NCBI GenBank assembly: GCA_013368375.1
Contig: JAACJP010000028.1
Coordinates: forward strand, 62,001 to 126,000
Origin: Tricholomella constricta
Taxonomy: Eukaryota; Basidiomycota; Agaricomycetes; Agaricales; Lyophyllaceae
Direction: 5' to 3'
Length of the DNA: 64,000 nt
Numbering within the stretch: the first letter of the stretch is position 1; every line of letters starts with the position of its first letter. The position numbers were made by a program, and so were the translations under genes. The notes beneath the pieces were generated by a model. It was not told where the DNA came from. It made no database searches and was given only the letters and a program-made list of their open reading frames with translations. Positions 1 through 10,785 of this stretch are shown one piece after another.

Positions 1-606
1 GCCAGACGCCTGCACGAAGCCAACATCACAAGAACCATCAGCCCCTTGCTCAGCCGGCTCGTCTTACCCGTCCTCAAACATCTACATATCCAAGCCTCTC
101 TTTTGGCGATCGATTATCGCCTGCCCGCGACCTTGCAGGCCTCCCTCTCCTGCTTGGAGCATCTCACCCTCGAACGCGTCCTCTTCGACTCGGACGATTT
201 GTACAACCTACTAGCAACATCCCCTTCCATCACAACCTTACGGCTCACAGCGGGCGCTGCCCAGCTCCACGCTTATGCCGAAACCATCGGGCTCCTCGCG
301 TACAACCCAGCCGCCCATACCAACGTGCTGCCCAATTTACGATCACTTCATGTCGAAGACAATTTCTCGCCCGCCCGCGCGGCCGTCGTCGACGAATGGG
401 AGCTGGGCGTCCTCTCTACGATCAAGTCGCGGTTTTGGATAGCAGATGACTCGGAGGGGTATCCTCATCGCCAGGGTGGGCTTTCACGTCTGGACGGAGC
501 GACGGTTCAGTGGAATCGCAAGGGAGTGCGCTCCGTGGCTAGGTTTTTCCGCCGCCTTGATCGCGCGGGGCTTCCCGTTTTGTATTGCGCAGGGTATAGT
601 AACTAG
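1..606 (+). CDS. F-box/LRR-like protein, C-terminal part
   Basis: The frame is open from the left edge to TAG at 604-606, so this is the 3' end of a longer gene whose start lies outside the window. The visible 200 or so residues are rich in spaced leucines and contain leucine-rich-repeat-like phrases such as LSCLEHLTLERVLF and LPNLRSLHVEDNF. That is the usual look of the C-terminal half of the many F-box/LRR substrate-adaptor proteins of Agaricomycetes. No F-box is visible because the N-terminus is missing, so the family assignment is inferred from LRR style only. The tail, from about position 440, is less leucine-rich and could be partly read-through. Confidence 0.5.
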   Translation, partial: ARRLHEANITRTISPLLSRLVLPVLKHLHIQASLLAIDYRLPATLQASLSCLEHLTLERVLFDSDDLYNLLATSPSITTLRLTAGAAQLHAYAETIGLLAYNPAAHTNVLPNLRSLHVEDNFSPARAAVVDEWELGVLSTIKSRFWIADDSEGYPHRQGGLSRLDGATVQWNRKGVRSVARFFRRLDRAGLPVLYCAGYSN

Positions 607-1599
607 CAGAAAGTCTGATCGGCTGGGAGGCGTCTGGCCGCAAACCACAAACCACAAACCACGGACCACGGAGAGGCGCCGGGCACGAGTCCGTGACGAG
701 CCTGCGACGAGCCTCCCCTATCCAAACCGTTTCCTTTGAATCTCTCGTCTCGCGCAAACCGTCTCATTTGAATCCCTCATATCGCGTAAATTTACGAGTG
801 CGCGTCCAGCCTTATTTTGGTGTTGTGGCACATGCTCCACTTGCTCGCTGTTCATGTTCCCGCCTCCCGCTTTGCGTTTTGGCACCCCTTCTGCCAAAGC
901 TGCCCTAGGATAGATATATGTACCTTCTGCAATGCAACTGCCTTTACACTTCACACTCCGAGCCCTGGTTTGCGATCCCCATGAACAGCCATTACTTTCC
1001 TGCAGAAATGCTACTTGTGGTCAACCAATGGGAGGAATGAGGGTCTACAAGGGAGCTGGTGAGCGTGATTGCCAGCATTTCCCTGGTGCAATTGTCCAAT
1101 GAAGAATATAGACACAGCACCATGAGACAGAGTGTCGGTCGTTATTGTTGTTGGTGACGAGGGGTCCAACATTTCAAATCACGTGATACACACAGCCACA
1201 GGTCTGCTGGCCAGGTCCGCGAACCGGTCCGCCGAACCTTGCTCCCAGTCAATCAGACGTCCTCGTAACTAGTCGCGCCATATAATTTTTAGTGTACCTT
1301 GAAAAGCATTTTGGTCTGTACCATGTATGTAGGATACTCGAATGAGCGCCCTTGTGCGCTTACACCTGCAGTACTTCGTGAACGCGTCAAATCCATCATC
1401 TATACACGTTTCATAAATAAATAATTATAACATCCACAAGTCCGAACTTGCCGATGCAAATGGTAGATACAGGATCATGATGTCGTCAAAAGACAAGGAA
1501 GGATAAAAATCTCCGACATCCGCAAGCCAAAGGAACGGACGTCGAGCGTCAAGCTCTCTGTCATCCCAAGTTTACGGATGCACCATGCGCCTCGGTATA
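607..1599. other. Intergenic region, no gene recognised
   Basis: Reading frames here are short and lack recognisable protein. The left part holds CAAACCA-type simple repetition near 640-670 and a degenerate 32-bp direct repeat. The rest is AT-richer and probably contains the 3' ends of both flanking genes, which converge on this interval. Confidence 0.6.
723..786. repeat. Two imperfect 32-bp tandem units
   Basis: Positions 723-754 and 755-786 are the same 32-bp unit with a few substitutions; both begin CAAACCGT and end TCGCG. It lies in the spacer after the F-box-like gene and has no evident function. Confidence 0.7.
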
Positions 1600-3250
1600 T
1601 CAGACCCAAGCAGATTTTGGGTGGTCATCATCCCCTTTGCGAGGCTTTCTCCCCGCCAGACTTGGGACACCAAACATTGTCTTCAGAAGCGGTGTCGCCG
1701 AGTCGATGCTGGCATCTCTGACGACGATCTGGGGCACCCGAGAGGGGCTCGGGGGCGGCGGCGGGAATGTGGTGTACGGGTTCTGCGGCAGGTCGTGTGT
1801 TATGGCCACCACGGCCTGCGCACCCGCACCCGCACTCGCACTCGCCATAAGCGGAGTGCTTGGTCCATCGGTGTCCTGATGCGAGTTGTACGACGACCGG
1901 CGCGAGGACGGCGCGGGGGTCACAGAGGGGGAGGGGGCGTATCTTTGTGGTGGAGATGGGAATGTCGTGTAAGGATTTGATGTGCCTTTGGTCTCTAGTG
2001 TGTCGGTGCTGTACACAACGCGCGGCGATGCCGTTCCCAGGACATACGCCACCTCACCCGGTCGGCTCTTAGGATTATAGTGAACGGTCGTGTTCGCTCC
2101 GTCAGACCCCGACCTATAGCCAGTGGAGTGGTGGAAGCCTAACGCCGACTGCTGTACCCGTGGTGAAGGCGCACGCGAAAGACGATGAGCCAGGAACACG
2201 CGCGCTCCCATCGTCGCTGTGATCAGAGTGGAGAATGGGAGGACGAGTTGCTTCGCCAGCTGGTGCTCCGGTGCTAGTGCATGTATGACCATGACTGTGA
2301 CGCTAGCACCCGTCGCGATCGCCATGGGAGATACAGAGTTGCGGAATGCTACAGATGAAATGCTCGATTTCTGGGCGCCGTGTTCGATAGATTTTCGAAG
2401 CATGAGAACGAGGACGGCAGCGTTAAAGAGGGCGGATGAAGCATGGCTCAGAGGGGCCCAGGAAGGGAACGGCAAGATACGACAGTTGGATCCGAAGGGT
2501 GTGGGTGGGCCATTGCGTGCTCGGTACTGAGACGAAACAGCGATCTGAAAGTAGGAAGGACTACGTTAGTCATGTTGATATATGCTTGGGGAAACCTAGC
2601 ACGACTCGCCCATGAGACCACCATCAAAAGATATGCCGCCGCAACCGGCCACGCGACGAGTCTTGATTGCTCTCCCCAGACGCTCAGCGCACGGTGGCCA
2701 AAGGCAATTCCGGATGTGGCTACCGCGATCACAGCTGCAATTTGGCTGATCACCAATCCGACCTGGCAATGGTCGCTTTGAAGACTGGAGATGCACATCG
2801 ACGCGAGGACAGAAACGACCCCCGAGCATCGAAGGATCATGAAACTATTCACGAAACGTTAGGATTAATCACAGTGGGCGAAAGGGAACGTACGAGTAGG
2901 GAAGCATCGTTCTCCATTCCGCCTTTTTTGCTCTTTGATAAAACTTATACTCGTCGGGAAGCAGGTAGAAACTAGAATGTCAATCGAATCGACGTTGGAG
3001 AACGCGCAATCGGAGTATACAACAACTCACTAGTCCCACACAACTATACCAAATGCAATAGCAGCGGTGAGAGATATTGATACTGTGATGGCAAAGCATC
3101 AAAAGTGATTCCAACTTCCCAGACGACAAAAAGTGAAAACCAACCTAGAGAAGATTGGAAGGCGAAGAACTGCTGCAGCGTGAAGCCTGGCGGAAGAGGA
3201 ATTAACGCAATATTGGGTCCACCTTGCGGACGCTCGGGAAGGGTCGACAT
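1600..3250 (-). CDS. Seven-TM basidiomycete membrane protein
   Basis: Start ATG at 3250 (MSTLPERPQGG). Splicing by GT-AG signals joins short 5' exons to a long last exon ending at 1600. The spliced N-terminus reads FAFQSSLVSISLTAAIAFG, followed by VVWDY and LLPDEYKFY, matching the first helix and loop of the basidiomycete DUF6533-type membrane family. Seven hydrophobic segments are visible, the last ending near MGARVFLAHRL. A roughly 200-residue cytoplasmic tail rich in Pro, Ser and Thr follows. I infer about five introns; the fourth is the least certain, because a phase-0 donor just after the codons for YLLM is needed to keep frame into SSQYRARNGPPTPFG. Function is unknown; proteins of this shape are often treated as GPCR-like. 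The gene converges on the F-box-like gene. Confidence 0.75.
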
Positions 3251-3892
3251 CTGGACAGAGCGGGACCGAAGCGATCGCTTAAAGTCGTAGTGGGGACGTG
3301 AAGTTGCGCGAACGAAGAAGGGAAAAATGAACAGTGATACGGGCCACGCAATCGTGTGGTCCTTAAAGGCACGTCACTAGGTGAAAGGAAGGAAAAGAAA
3401 TCGCGCAACGAACGAAACGGGTGAAAAGAAGGTGGTGGTTGTCGAAACAGAGAAACACCGGGCGCATCACCGACCATATACAGTCATAAGTGTAAGGGCA
3501 ACAAATTAAATCAGCCCAGCATGGGCAGGAGCTCCATACGCATCACTATGATCACAGACTGACAATCAAACAAGAGATACAGGCGCCATGCGACCCCATG
3601 ATGTCGTGGTGACAATGATCAACAGCGGAATTGCCGCGGCCGATTCAGAACCTATTTAAGTAGTGGTCTGCCTTTAATCTTCGCTTGATAACACAATTTG
3701 CCGAGCATTTAAGGGTCCTAAAGGGTGCGTTCGGTTATTTGAGTCCATCGTCCGTTGAGTGAATAAATGACCGTGAACACGAAGGTTGATATTGGATCCG
3801 CACCTTTCATGATGAACTTCACGTGCAGAGCTCGAGAGTCTCGATGTGAACGTGCGCTACAGATTCGTTGGCAGTGCGTAGATTGGCCGAGA

Positions 3893-4560
3893 TGGAGGCA
3901 GTGTTCGTTGGCAGAAAATGGAAAGCCAAGCATCCGTCACACGGATACCGTTCCAACGAAGGTGCGTGGATGCATACCCTCCGAGCTTCCGAATTCCAAA
4001 TACTTGAGAGTCTGTAGCATGAAAATGTCGGCGTCGAAATCACAAGTTCGACGAGTACACAAGTTGAGGTTGAAGACAAGAGGTGGCCTGTGCGTCGCTT
4101 ATAGCATTCACGTGCGACTTGCTTCAAAGGAACCAAAATGTACGCCTCACTCGAAATCTTGCGCCTCTCTTCCCCATGGTTTCCTGCTTCGCGACATCAC
4201 GTCAGTTTACATGCAACCGCAATAAAGCACGAAACATATAAAGGCGTAGATTAGATTATCTTGCTTCGGCGACTACTAGTTCGAGTAACGCTCGAACTTC
4301 ACGCGCGTGTTTCGCCGCCCTTTAATCGGCCCATCGGATGCTTGCGACTACGACGTCTCTCCAGCTTGTCCACCTGCCAGCAGCAGTACATATATATATC
4401 TGCATAATCGTCGACTTGTGGCTCTGTATCTCTGGCTATTGACCGGGTTTGTGGTGGACTTGTCTTTTGCCCGGAAGCTGCAATATCAGCCCGAAGGTTC
4501 TTTGGTAGACGCGCCCGATTCGCGACACGCACAGTGCCGGCCTGGTCTTTACATCTGTCA
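3893..4560. repeat. Degenerate tandem duplication, copy 1
   Basis: This stretch aligns in order with 4561-5375. Shared landmarks are GTGGATGCAT near 3967 and 4633, TGTAGCATGAAAATGTCGGC near 4014 and 4682, TTCGGCGAC near 4265 and 5032, GCCAGCAGCAGT near 4376 and 5152, and CAGTGCCGGCCT near 4531 and 5353. It is non-coding as far as can be seen. Many substitutions and indels separate the copies, so the duplication is old. Confidence 0.75.
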
Positions 4561-5375
4561 TAGAGGCATTGTTCATCGGCAAAACATTCACAGATAGAAA
4601 GCCGAGCGTTGGATACCTTTCCAAAGGTCCGTGGATGCATTCCCTCCAAGCTCCCGAATTCTAAATACTTACTTAAGAGTTTGTAGCATGAAAATGTCGG
4701 CGGATTCGGATTCGATATCACAAGTTTGACTAGGACCCAAGGCGATGTCTAGAGGTGGTCGGTGTCAAACTTTAGACTATTCACGTGCGACTTGCTTCGA
4801 AGGCGTCTACGCCTTCACTCGAACACAAACATGTTCCACTCGCTCCACTCTTTTCAAGAATTTCGTGCTTTGCGATATCACGTCGGTTCACGTGCGGCTG
4901 CAACGAAGCATCGTCCTGCCCCTTCTCGACGAGTCGACGAGGTTTCACACCTGAGTTACTTACGTAACGTAGTCGACCAAATACATACTAAATACTAAAT
5001 ACGAAACATGAAGCGCGCAGACTATCTTTCTTCGGCGACGACCAGTCACACTTGGACTGGGCATGCAGCATTTGTCGGCCCACATTAACCATCAAGCCAG
5101 ACTCTACGTTGGGTACTTGCAACTACGATGTCTCTTCAGCTTTTTCCGCCCGCCAGCAGCAGTGCACATGTGCGGAATCGTCAACTCGCAACTTGCCTCG
5201 GTGTATCGACCCCGTGCTGATTCGTGGTGGACTTATCCTTCGCTCGCATGGTGCAATATTAGCCCGAAGGTTCTATGTTCACAACTTATAATTACCTCTG
5301 GGTGTAAAAACCAACTGGACCCATTCTACACGCGCCCAACTCGCTACGCGCGCAGTGCCGGCCTCGCTTCGCATC
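4561..5375. repeat. Degenerate tandem duplication, copy 2
   Basis: Second copy of the unit at 3893-4560, longer by about 150 bp owing to insertions in its middle and 3' part. It follows copy 1 directly and in the same orientation, as expected from unequal crossing over or replication slippage on a large scale. Confidence 0.75.
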
Positions 5376-5789
5376 CGAGGTTCGACGTATTACCTGCCGG
5401 GTCACCCATTGTCGTCTTGCTGAGCCCTTGCCCTCCAGTGTACAGCTCGCGCTGAAGATAGGGCTGTCGGCCCGATCCCTTTTTGCTTACGGGTAGTATA
5501 GTAGAGTTGAATCCAGGCCTCTTTCTGCGCAGGTCGTGGTTTGTCAAGCGTTGATAGTGCCTCGCTTTAGCAGGCATATATACTGTACATGCAATGTGGT
5601 GAAACGCCGATGTGAACTGTCAATGAGAGACGCTGCCAGCCACAATGGCCTGAGCGTGATGGCAACCGGGTCTTGGCAGGCGGAGGTGGAAAAAAGGAAT
5701 GATGGGAGAAGGAGACTCCCACGGTTCTTGCACATTCCCCGCTAACCCCCACAGCGCCGTCGCGCACTCACATTCCTTTTCTGCTCACC

Positions 5790-7743
5790 ATGGGCTTTGC
5801 CAGCTTCCGTATGGGCCACCTTAAAAAGCCCAAGAAGACCAAAATCTTGCCTCGTGCAGCCACGCCCAATCCCAGCTGTGCAACGGGCGGATTCTACAAA
5901 TCGCCAGCAAACGGGGCAACGATAGACTCGCTGAAGCCGCTGGACATCGAATGGGACACGACATGCCTCGACACGGACAAGGTCGACATCCACCTGCTCG
6001 CCCCGTGGTTTCACGGTGACAACACCGAGATGACGCTCTGGCCAAACATCCCCTTTGCTCAGGGCAAGCACACAGTGAATATCAAGCCCAAATGGTGGAA
6101 CTCGACCGCTTCTGTCAGTCTGCAGTTCGCCATCGTCCCGGCCGGCATTCCGCCGGGCTCCACAATGCTCCCTGCCGGGCCGCTGATCACTGCTACCTAC
6201 ACGCCCCCGGCGGACGGTTCTATCCCGCCCTCCGCCGACCTCACCAAGCCCGATACTGGCGACGACGCCGCCATCGAAGCCGGAATGAACAAGCCAATCT
6301 CGGGCGGTAAGACGGCAGCGGCCGTCCTTCTCCCGCTGCTGTTCGTCGGCCTCGCCATCTTCGCCTACTTCCGCTTCCAACGCCGCAAAGCGACCGAAAA
6401 GACGCGCCGCTTCTCGCAGGCCATCGACAAACGCATGAGCACCATCTCCACCGACTGGAAGAGTATGTCCGCCGCCGGCGCCCAAGCCGCCATCCGCTCC
6501 TCCATGGCCGTCAACCGCGACTCCTCCGCCTCCGCCTTCACCTTCGGCGCCATCCGGCCCATGTCCTCTGCCTCCAACCTCGTCATGGAGTCCGACGCCG
6601 CCGGCGTTCCCCAGATGACCCAAGTCCGTACCGGCACCGGCGTCGGGCTGCGAAACCCCAACCCCAACGCAGCCGCCTTTGCCGCCGAACGCGCGTCCCG
6701 CGTCTCCCGCGTCTCGTTTGCAGACACCGCCCGCCCCTCGGGCGAGTCCCGCCGCACCCGGGCCTTCCACAGCGCCTATGTCCCGCCCGTCCCGACGCGT
6801 GCGGATGTGGTGTCGACGGCGACGGCGCTCAGCGTGTACCCGGACTCGGAGGTTGAGGTGAGGGATGAGAAGGTGGTAAAGAAGGATAGGACTGGGACCA
6901 GCACGGGCTCGGGCAGCCCGACGTTGTCGCCGAGACAGACTTCGGGCCCGCTGACGCTCACGCCGGATGATATTCGTGCGAGGATCCAGGGCCGGGTGCC
7001 ATCGCAGGAGATGAGGACGGAGCAGGAGGAAGAGTATGATGCGGTTATGCCTGCGCTGAGCAGTAAGTCGCAATTCCAATCTTGTTTGGGTATTCGACCC
7101 TAACTCTGCGTTCTTAGTGATGCGCACGGGCCTCGAACCCTCCACGCCCACTGCCACCTCGACCTCCTTCCCCGGCTCCACCTCCACGCAAGACGAATAC
7201 CTCTTCACACCCCTTCCCACCCCACCCGCACCCATCCACCCCTCCCCTTACAGCCCCTCCTCATACGCATTCAACACCACCCCCGCGTCCCCAGCAACGC
7301 CAGGCGCCGCGCTCTCGCCGGACGACATGCTGCGTGCCTACGCCGAGCGCAAGGCCGCCGCCGCCGCCGCCTCCTCTGGTCCGCCCTCGGCCTTCAACAC
7401 GCCCGCGTCGCCCAAGGCGGGCAAAGGCCGCAAGCTGAGTCTCCGTGCGAGCTTTGGGATCAAGGGCTTGAAGGGCGTGATGGATAGGGAGCGGGCTGTG
7501 AGTCCGAGCCATGGACATGGTCTGGACAAGGGCGCGATCAGCCACCCGCTGCCGGCAGCGAGCCCGGCGACGCCTACGGGCGGTGGTGCCGGTGGGATGG
7601 CGGGCGTTGGTGCGAGGGGGGTGGGTGCTGCTGGTATGGCGGGCGTTGGAGTGGGAGTAGGAGGAGCGGCGGCATATGCGATTGGGGAGGACGACGATGA
7701 GGAGATGGATTATGAGGATGCGTATGTCGGGACGGCGAACTAG
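5790..7743 (+). CDS. Single-pass membrane protein, Ser/Thr-rich tail
   Basis: Two exons, 5790-7062 and 7118-7743, joined over a 55-bp intron (GTAAGT to TTCTTAG), give about 630 residues. An N-terminal beta-rich region follows the pattern GGFYKSPANGATIDSLKPLD, then an IKPKWWNSTASVSLQ segment. One hydrophobic helix near residues 178-195 (AAAVLLPLLFVGLAIFAYF) is followed by a basic stop-transfer. The cytoplasmic part carries MSTISTDWKS and RVSRVSFADTARPS, phrases I associate with a conserved Agaricomycete family of type I membrane proteins. The rest is low complexity, Pro/Ser/Gly-rich, ending in an acidic patch. No signal peptide follows the ATG at 5790, so a 5' exon carrying it may lie upstream of the acceptor-like site near 5754. 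Function is unknown; a cell-surface or wall-sensor role is only a guess. Confidence 0.8.
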
Positions 7744-9321
7744 TGTGCTTTTACAGCAGCCTTTGCCCGCGCCTGCCTTCCGGTTTCGATTTCGACACTC
7801 TGCGTCTCTGTGTACAATCTATCTCCTATTTTTGGTTCATTCGCTCGACCCCCCTCCCCGGCCACTCTCGCAGCTTGCGGTTGTTGGTGTATTCCCCCCT
7901 CTGAATAATCTTTGATGCTTGGCCCCTGCCTATACCGAACTCCGATCACGCTCCTTCCATGTCCATGTCCATGTCTCTGTCTTCCCCTCCCCCCGCTCGC
8001 CCGCCTGCACGCAGGCACGCATATACAAACAATACCTTCCCCGCTCCACGCAATCCACACACAACGATCTCGGCCCACTGCGCGCGCGTGCGCCTTGTGT
8101 TTATTATATCTTTTATTTTATCTCTACCGTGTTTTATTTATTTATTTTTTCCTGGCCTTTTTTGGATCATCCATGTACGCTGTTGCTGTTCCCCTTCCAC
8201 CCATTGCCTTTTGTCCCCCCCCCCCCTTCCCCCCGTTCTGTTTCTGCTGGCTGGCTTTGCTTCGTGACACTTTTCTTTCCCTCCTTGGATATCCACTTCA
8301 GTCCGCTTTATACGCGAACACGAAACACGAAACGGAAACGGAACAGAAACGGAAACAGGTACACGTAGAACTGTGGCTTCGACTGCGACGAGGGACTTGC
8401 GATGCTGATGCTGCGCCTCTGTCGCTCCCTCCTCCCCTTCCATTTCTACCTCCCCTTCCCTTGTGCCTTCAACTCCCTTCCACTTTTGTCTCTTCCGCCC
8501 TTGTTAACTTTCTGCAGCGTGTCTTAATACCAGTACTTTCGCCTCCCCCGTGCCCCGCCCCTGGCCCCCGGTGTTTTTATACCCGTTTTCTATTTCTTCT
8601 GTTCCCTGGCTTGGTGGTGGTGGTTTTTTTTTATTGTTATTTCGAGTTCTTTGAATCTTGAACTTTGAAACGTTGAAACCTTGAAAGCTTGAACTTCGGA
8701 CCTTGAAAGCTTGAACTTCGGACCTTGAAAGCTTGAACTTCGGACCTTGATGAATTTGGTTGGTTGATCTGGCGGGGTGATCTTAGCATACTTGGGAATG
8801 AATTGTGATCTGGTGAGGATGTATGTCTTAATTGAAAGGTACTGATTGGTCAATGTGGCCAGGGGACTTACAAAAAAACCAAGTCTGAAGGGAGCTCCAA
8901 CTTGGCCCCAACATCAAGGGAGCTGAGAATCCACTCAGCAGCCATATGAGGCTAGCCCACACAGGGGAGGGTTGTCATCGCGGACAAGCGATAGACCCCG
9001 TAGAAGGTGACAATGCACAAATACAAACAGACGAGCTAATAGTGTTGCCGCCGTTCCGCTCAACTCAGCTCCGCTCAGTTCCTGCGGCTTTGGCCAGAGG
9101 TCCAGCTTGAAAACTAAGCCAAGTCATCTCGAAGCCACCCCAGCGACATTCAGTTTCCTCGGTTCACCGTTAAGCGGTGGCTCATCACTTGTATTTAGAC
9201 AAATAAGAATTACTGTTAGAGAGTTGCAGTGAGGTTTTGAATAAATGTGGTGATACCCTCTGGAACTGATGTATTCTCTTCCATTGCCACCTCAAGCTCC
9301 CGGAGCTCATCATCCAGCGAC
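7744..9321. other. Intergenic, pyrimidine-rich then featureless
   Basis: From 7744 to about 8640 the plus strand is strongly C/T-rich, with a poly-C run near 8214-8226; this is probably 3' UTR and low-complexity spacer. It contains a three-unit 22-bp repeat. From 8760 to 9215 nothing recognisable was found. At 9216-9321 the minus strand encodes a short coil-like tail (ELREWE-like composition: DELRELEVAMEENTS) that runs into the PRM10-like fragment, but its source is unknown. Confidence 0.5.
8679..8744. repeat. Three perfect 22-bp tandem units
   Basis: CCTTGAAAGCTTGAACTTCG plus GA occurs three times head to tail at 8679-8700, 8701-8722 and 8723-8744 with no visible difference. Diverged partial units (TTGAACTTTGAAACG) lie just upstream at 8650-8678, so the array grew from a TTGAA-rich seed. 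Confidence 0.9.
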
Positions 9322-10661
9322 AATCTTGCGCGACATGATTTCGAGGGCACCGTTAAGAATGATGAGACCCTTAGACCCTGTAACGTTGTGGAGATATCAG
9401 CGATGTTGGCGAACAGACGGGGGAATGCGGCTGACAGGGGGCATGAGGACGACGGAGCTTGAGGCAACTGCAGAGTAGCAGAAGAGGCGGGTGGAGGCAA
9501 GTGCAGCGGCTAGGAAGCTGAATAGCGTCGTGACGGCCACTCTGATGAGGCCATCGCGTTAACACTTTCAGCGCGCGCCGGAAGAATCGAGAAACTCACT
9601 CGAAGACATTGGAATAAAGCTCATTCCGCACGCTCAGTAGCTGGATCACAATGAGGAGAGCACCAAGAGGAAAGACAATTAAAGAATCGATAAAGCTGCC
9701 AGCAAAGCTGACGGTACAGATGGTACCCGAACACAAACCGTCAAGGACGATGAGCTTCCACCGGTTGCACAACTGCGGTCGTCGCATGGGGAGGTCCAGC
9801 TCTGCTGACGCGTCGGACACGTATAGTTTGTCATGAATGACCTGCAGGTCGGAAAGTGTTAGCAAAGCCTCTTAAAAGTAGAAATGCGTGACGTACCTTC
9901 CAGTATAGCCGATACGCTTCTAAAGCTTTTGTAGGTCTAGCGAACTTCCTTACTTGATGAACTTGACATTGCTCATGCTCGTTGAATTATCATCGAAGCT
10001 AATCAGGAGCACGTCAAGCAGGTATATGCAACTGAGCTCCAGCTGCAGCACGTTTTCAGTGGACTTGATCTGGGATTGTAGACGATGGGAGGGCTCGCTG
10101 AACACATCATTTAAATTGCATGCGCGAACTTCATAATGAACTCCTGTCGCCCGATGATCTTGGCAACGTGGCGAGTCATCTGTGTTAAGATGTCAAGACA
10201 GGAGTGCAGAAGCTGACGTACGAAGATCCAACGATGATCTGCGGTTTTTTCCGTTTCCACGTCTTCTCTTTTTGTCTTTCTTCTTCGGTGCTGCCGTCAC
10301 TCTCTGACGTCGGCGACACCCTTCGTGCCGGCGTGCTCGCCCCGCTGCGTCCACCGAACCTGCGAAGGGAAGGAACAGAAAAGTCCTTCAGCATACTGGG
10401 CCAATTTTGTCTGAATGGTCCAGGGTCTGCGTTGGGAGGCGAGGAGCTGATGTACCCAAAGGGGCAGTGCAAAGCTTCCCGAAGGTGGCAATGAGGCTAT
10501 ATCGTCGTAAATGCTCCATCGACGGTACTGTTCTTTGGACCCCTTTGGTTCTTCCTCGTACGAGTACCTAACAAGTGAGTTGCAAGTATGTATATGAGAT
10601 TTGAAGGAACATTGAAAAGAAGACATCAAACCTTGAGAGGAGTCGATCATATGCTGGCCTT
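9322..10661 (-). pseudogene. PRM10: PRM10-like gene fragment, broken duplicate
   Basis: This segment is collinear with the middle of the intact PRM10-like gene at 20947-24277 (matching about 21855-23190) on the same strand. It keeps recognisable exons, including the ThrE/DUF1212 part IHDKLYVSDASAELD and SLIVFPLGALL. It starts abruptly in the linker exon and stops at the codons for IMSRKIVAG, where the homology ends at 9322. Inside, a small insertion near 10470 shifts the frame of the linker exon, and extra bases occur near 9365. With both ends missing it cannot encode the transporter. It looks like a segmental duplicate laid down next to the PMS1 block. Confidence 0.85.
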
Positions 10662-10785
10662 GTAAGAGTGATGACTAAGCAAGTGAGTTCAGGACAATTC
10701 ACCAGCGCCTCGACACTTGTTTCCAATGCTCTCCTGCTGAAGACGTTTCAAAACTATTATGATGACGAACAAGGGCAATAAATCC

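Larger units (their letters stand above)
3251..5789. other. Intergenic region with a degenerate duplication
   Basis: This 2.5-kb spacer separates divergently oriented genes and so should contain both promoters. No convincing coding frame is present. Its main structure is the pair of diverged 0.7-0.8 kb direct copies listed separately. Just before the downstream gene, near 5742-5754, GCTAAC followed by CCCCACAG looks like a branch site and 3' splice site, suggesting a 5' exon or 5'-UTR intron upstream of 5790. Confidence 0.55.

Noticed and set aside
5742..7235. A 497-codon open frame on the minus strand
   Set aside because: It is antisense to the membrane-protein gene, is dominated by Arg/Gly/Val low-complexity sequence from GC-rich wobble positions, and lacks any motif; the plus-strand gene has a clear TM helix and splice site.
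8679..8744. Possible CRISPR-like array
   Set aside because: The 22-bp units are directly contiguous without spacers, so it is a simple tandem repeat.
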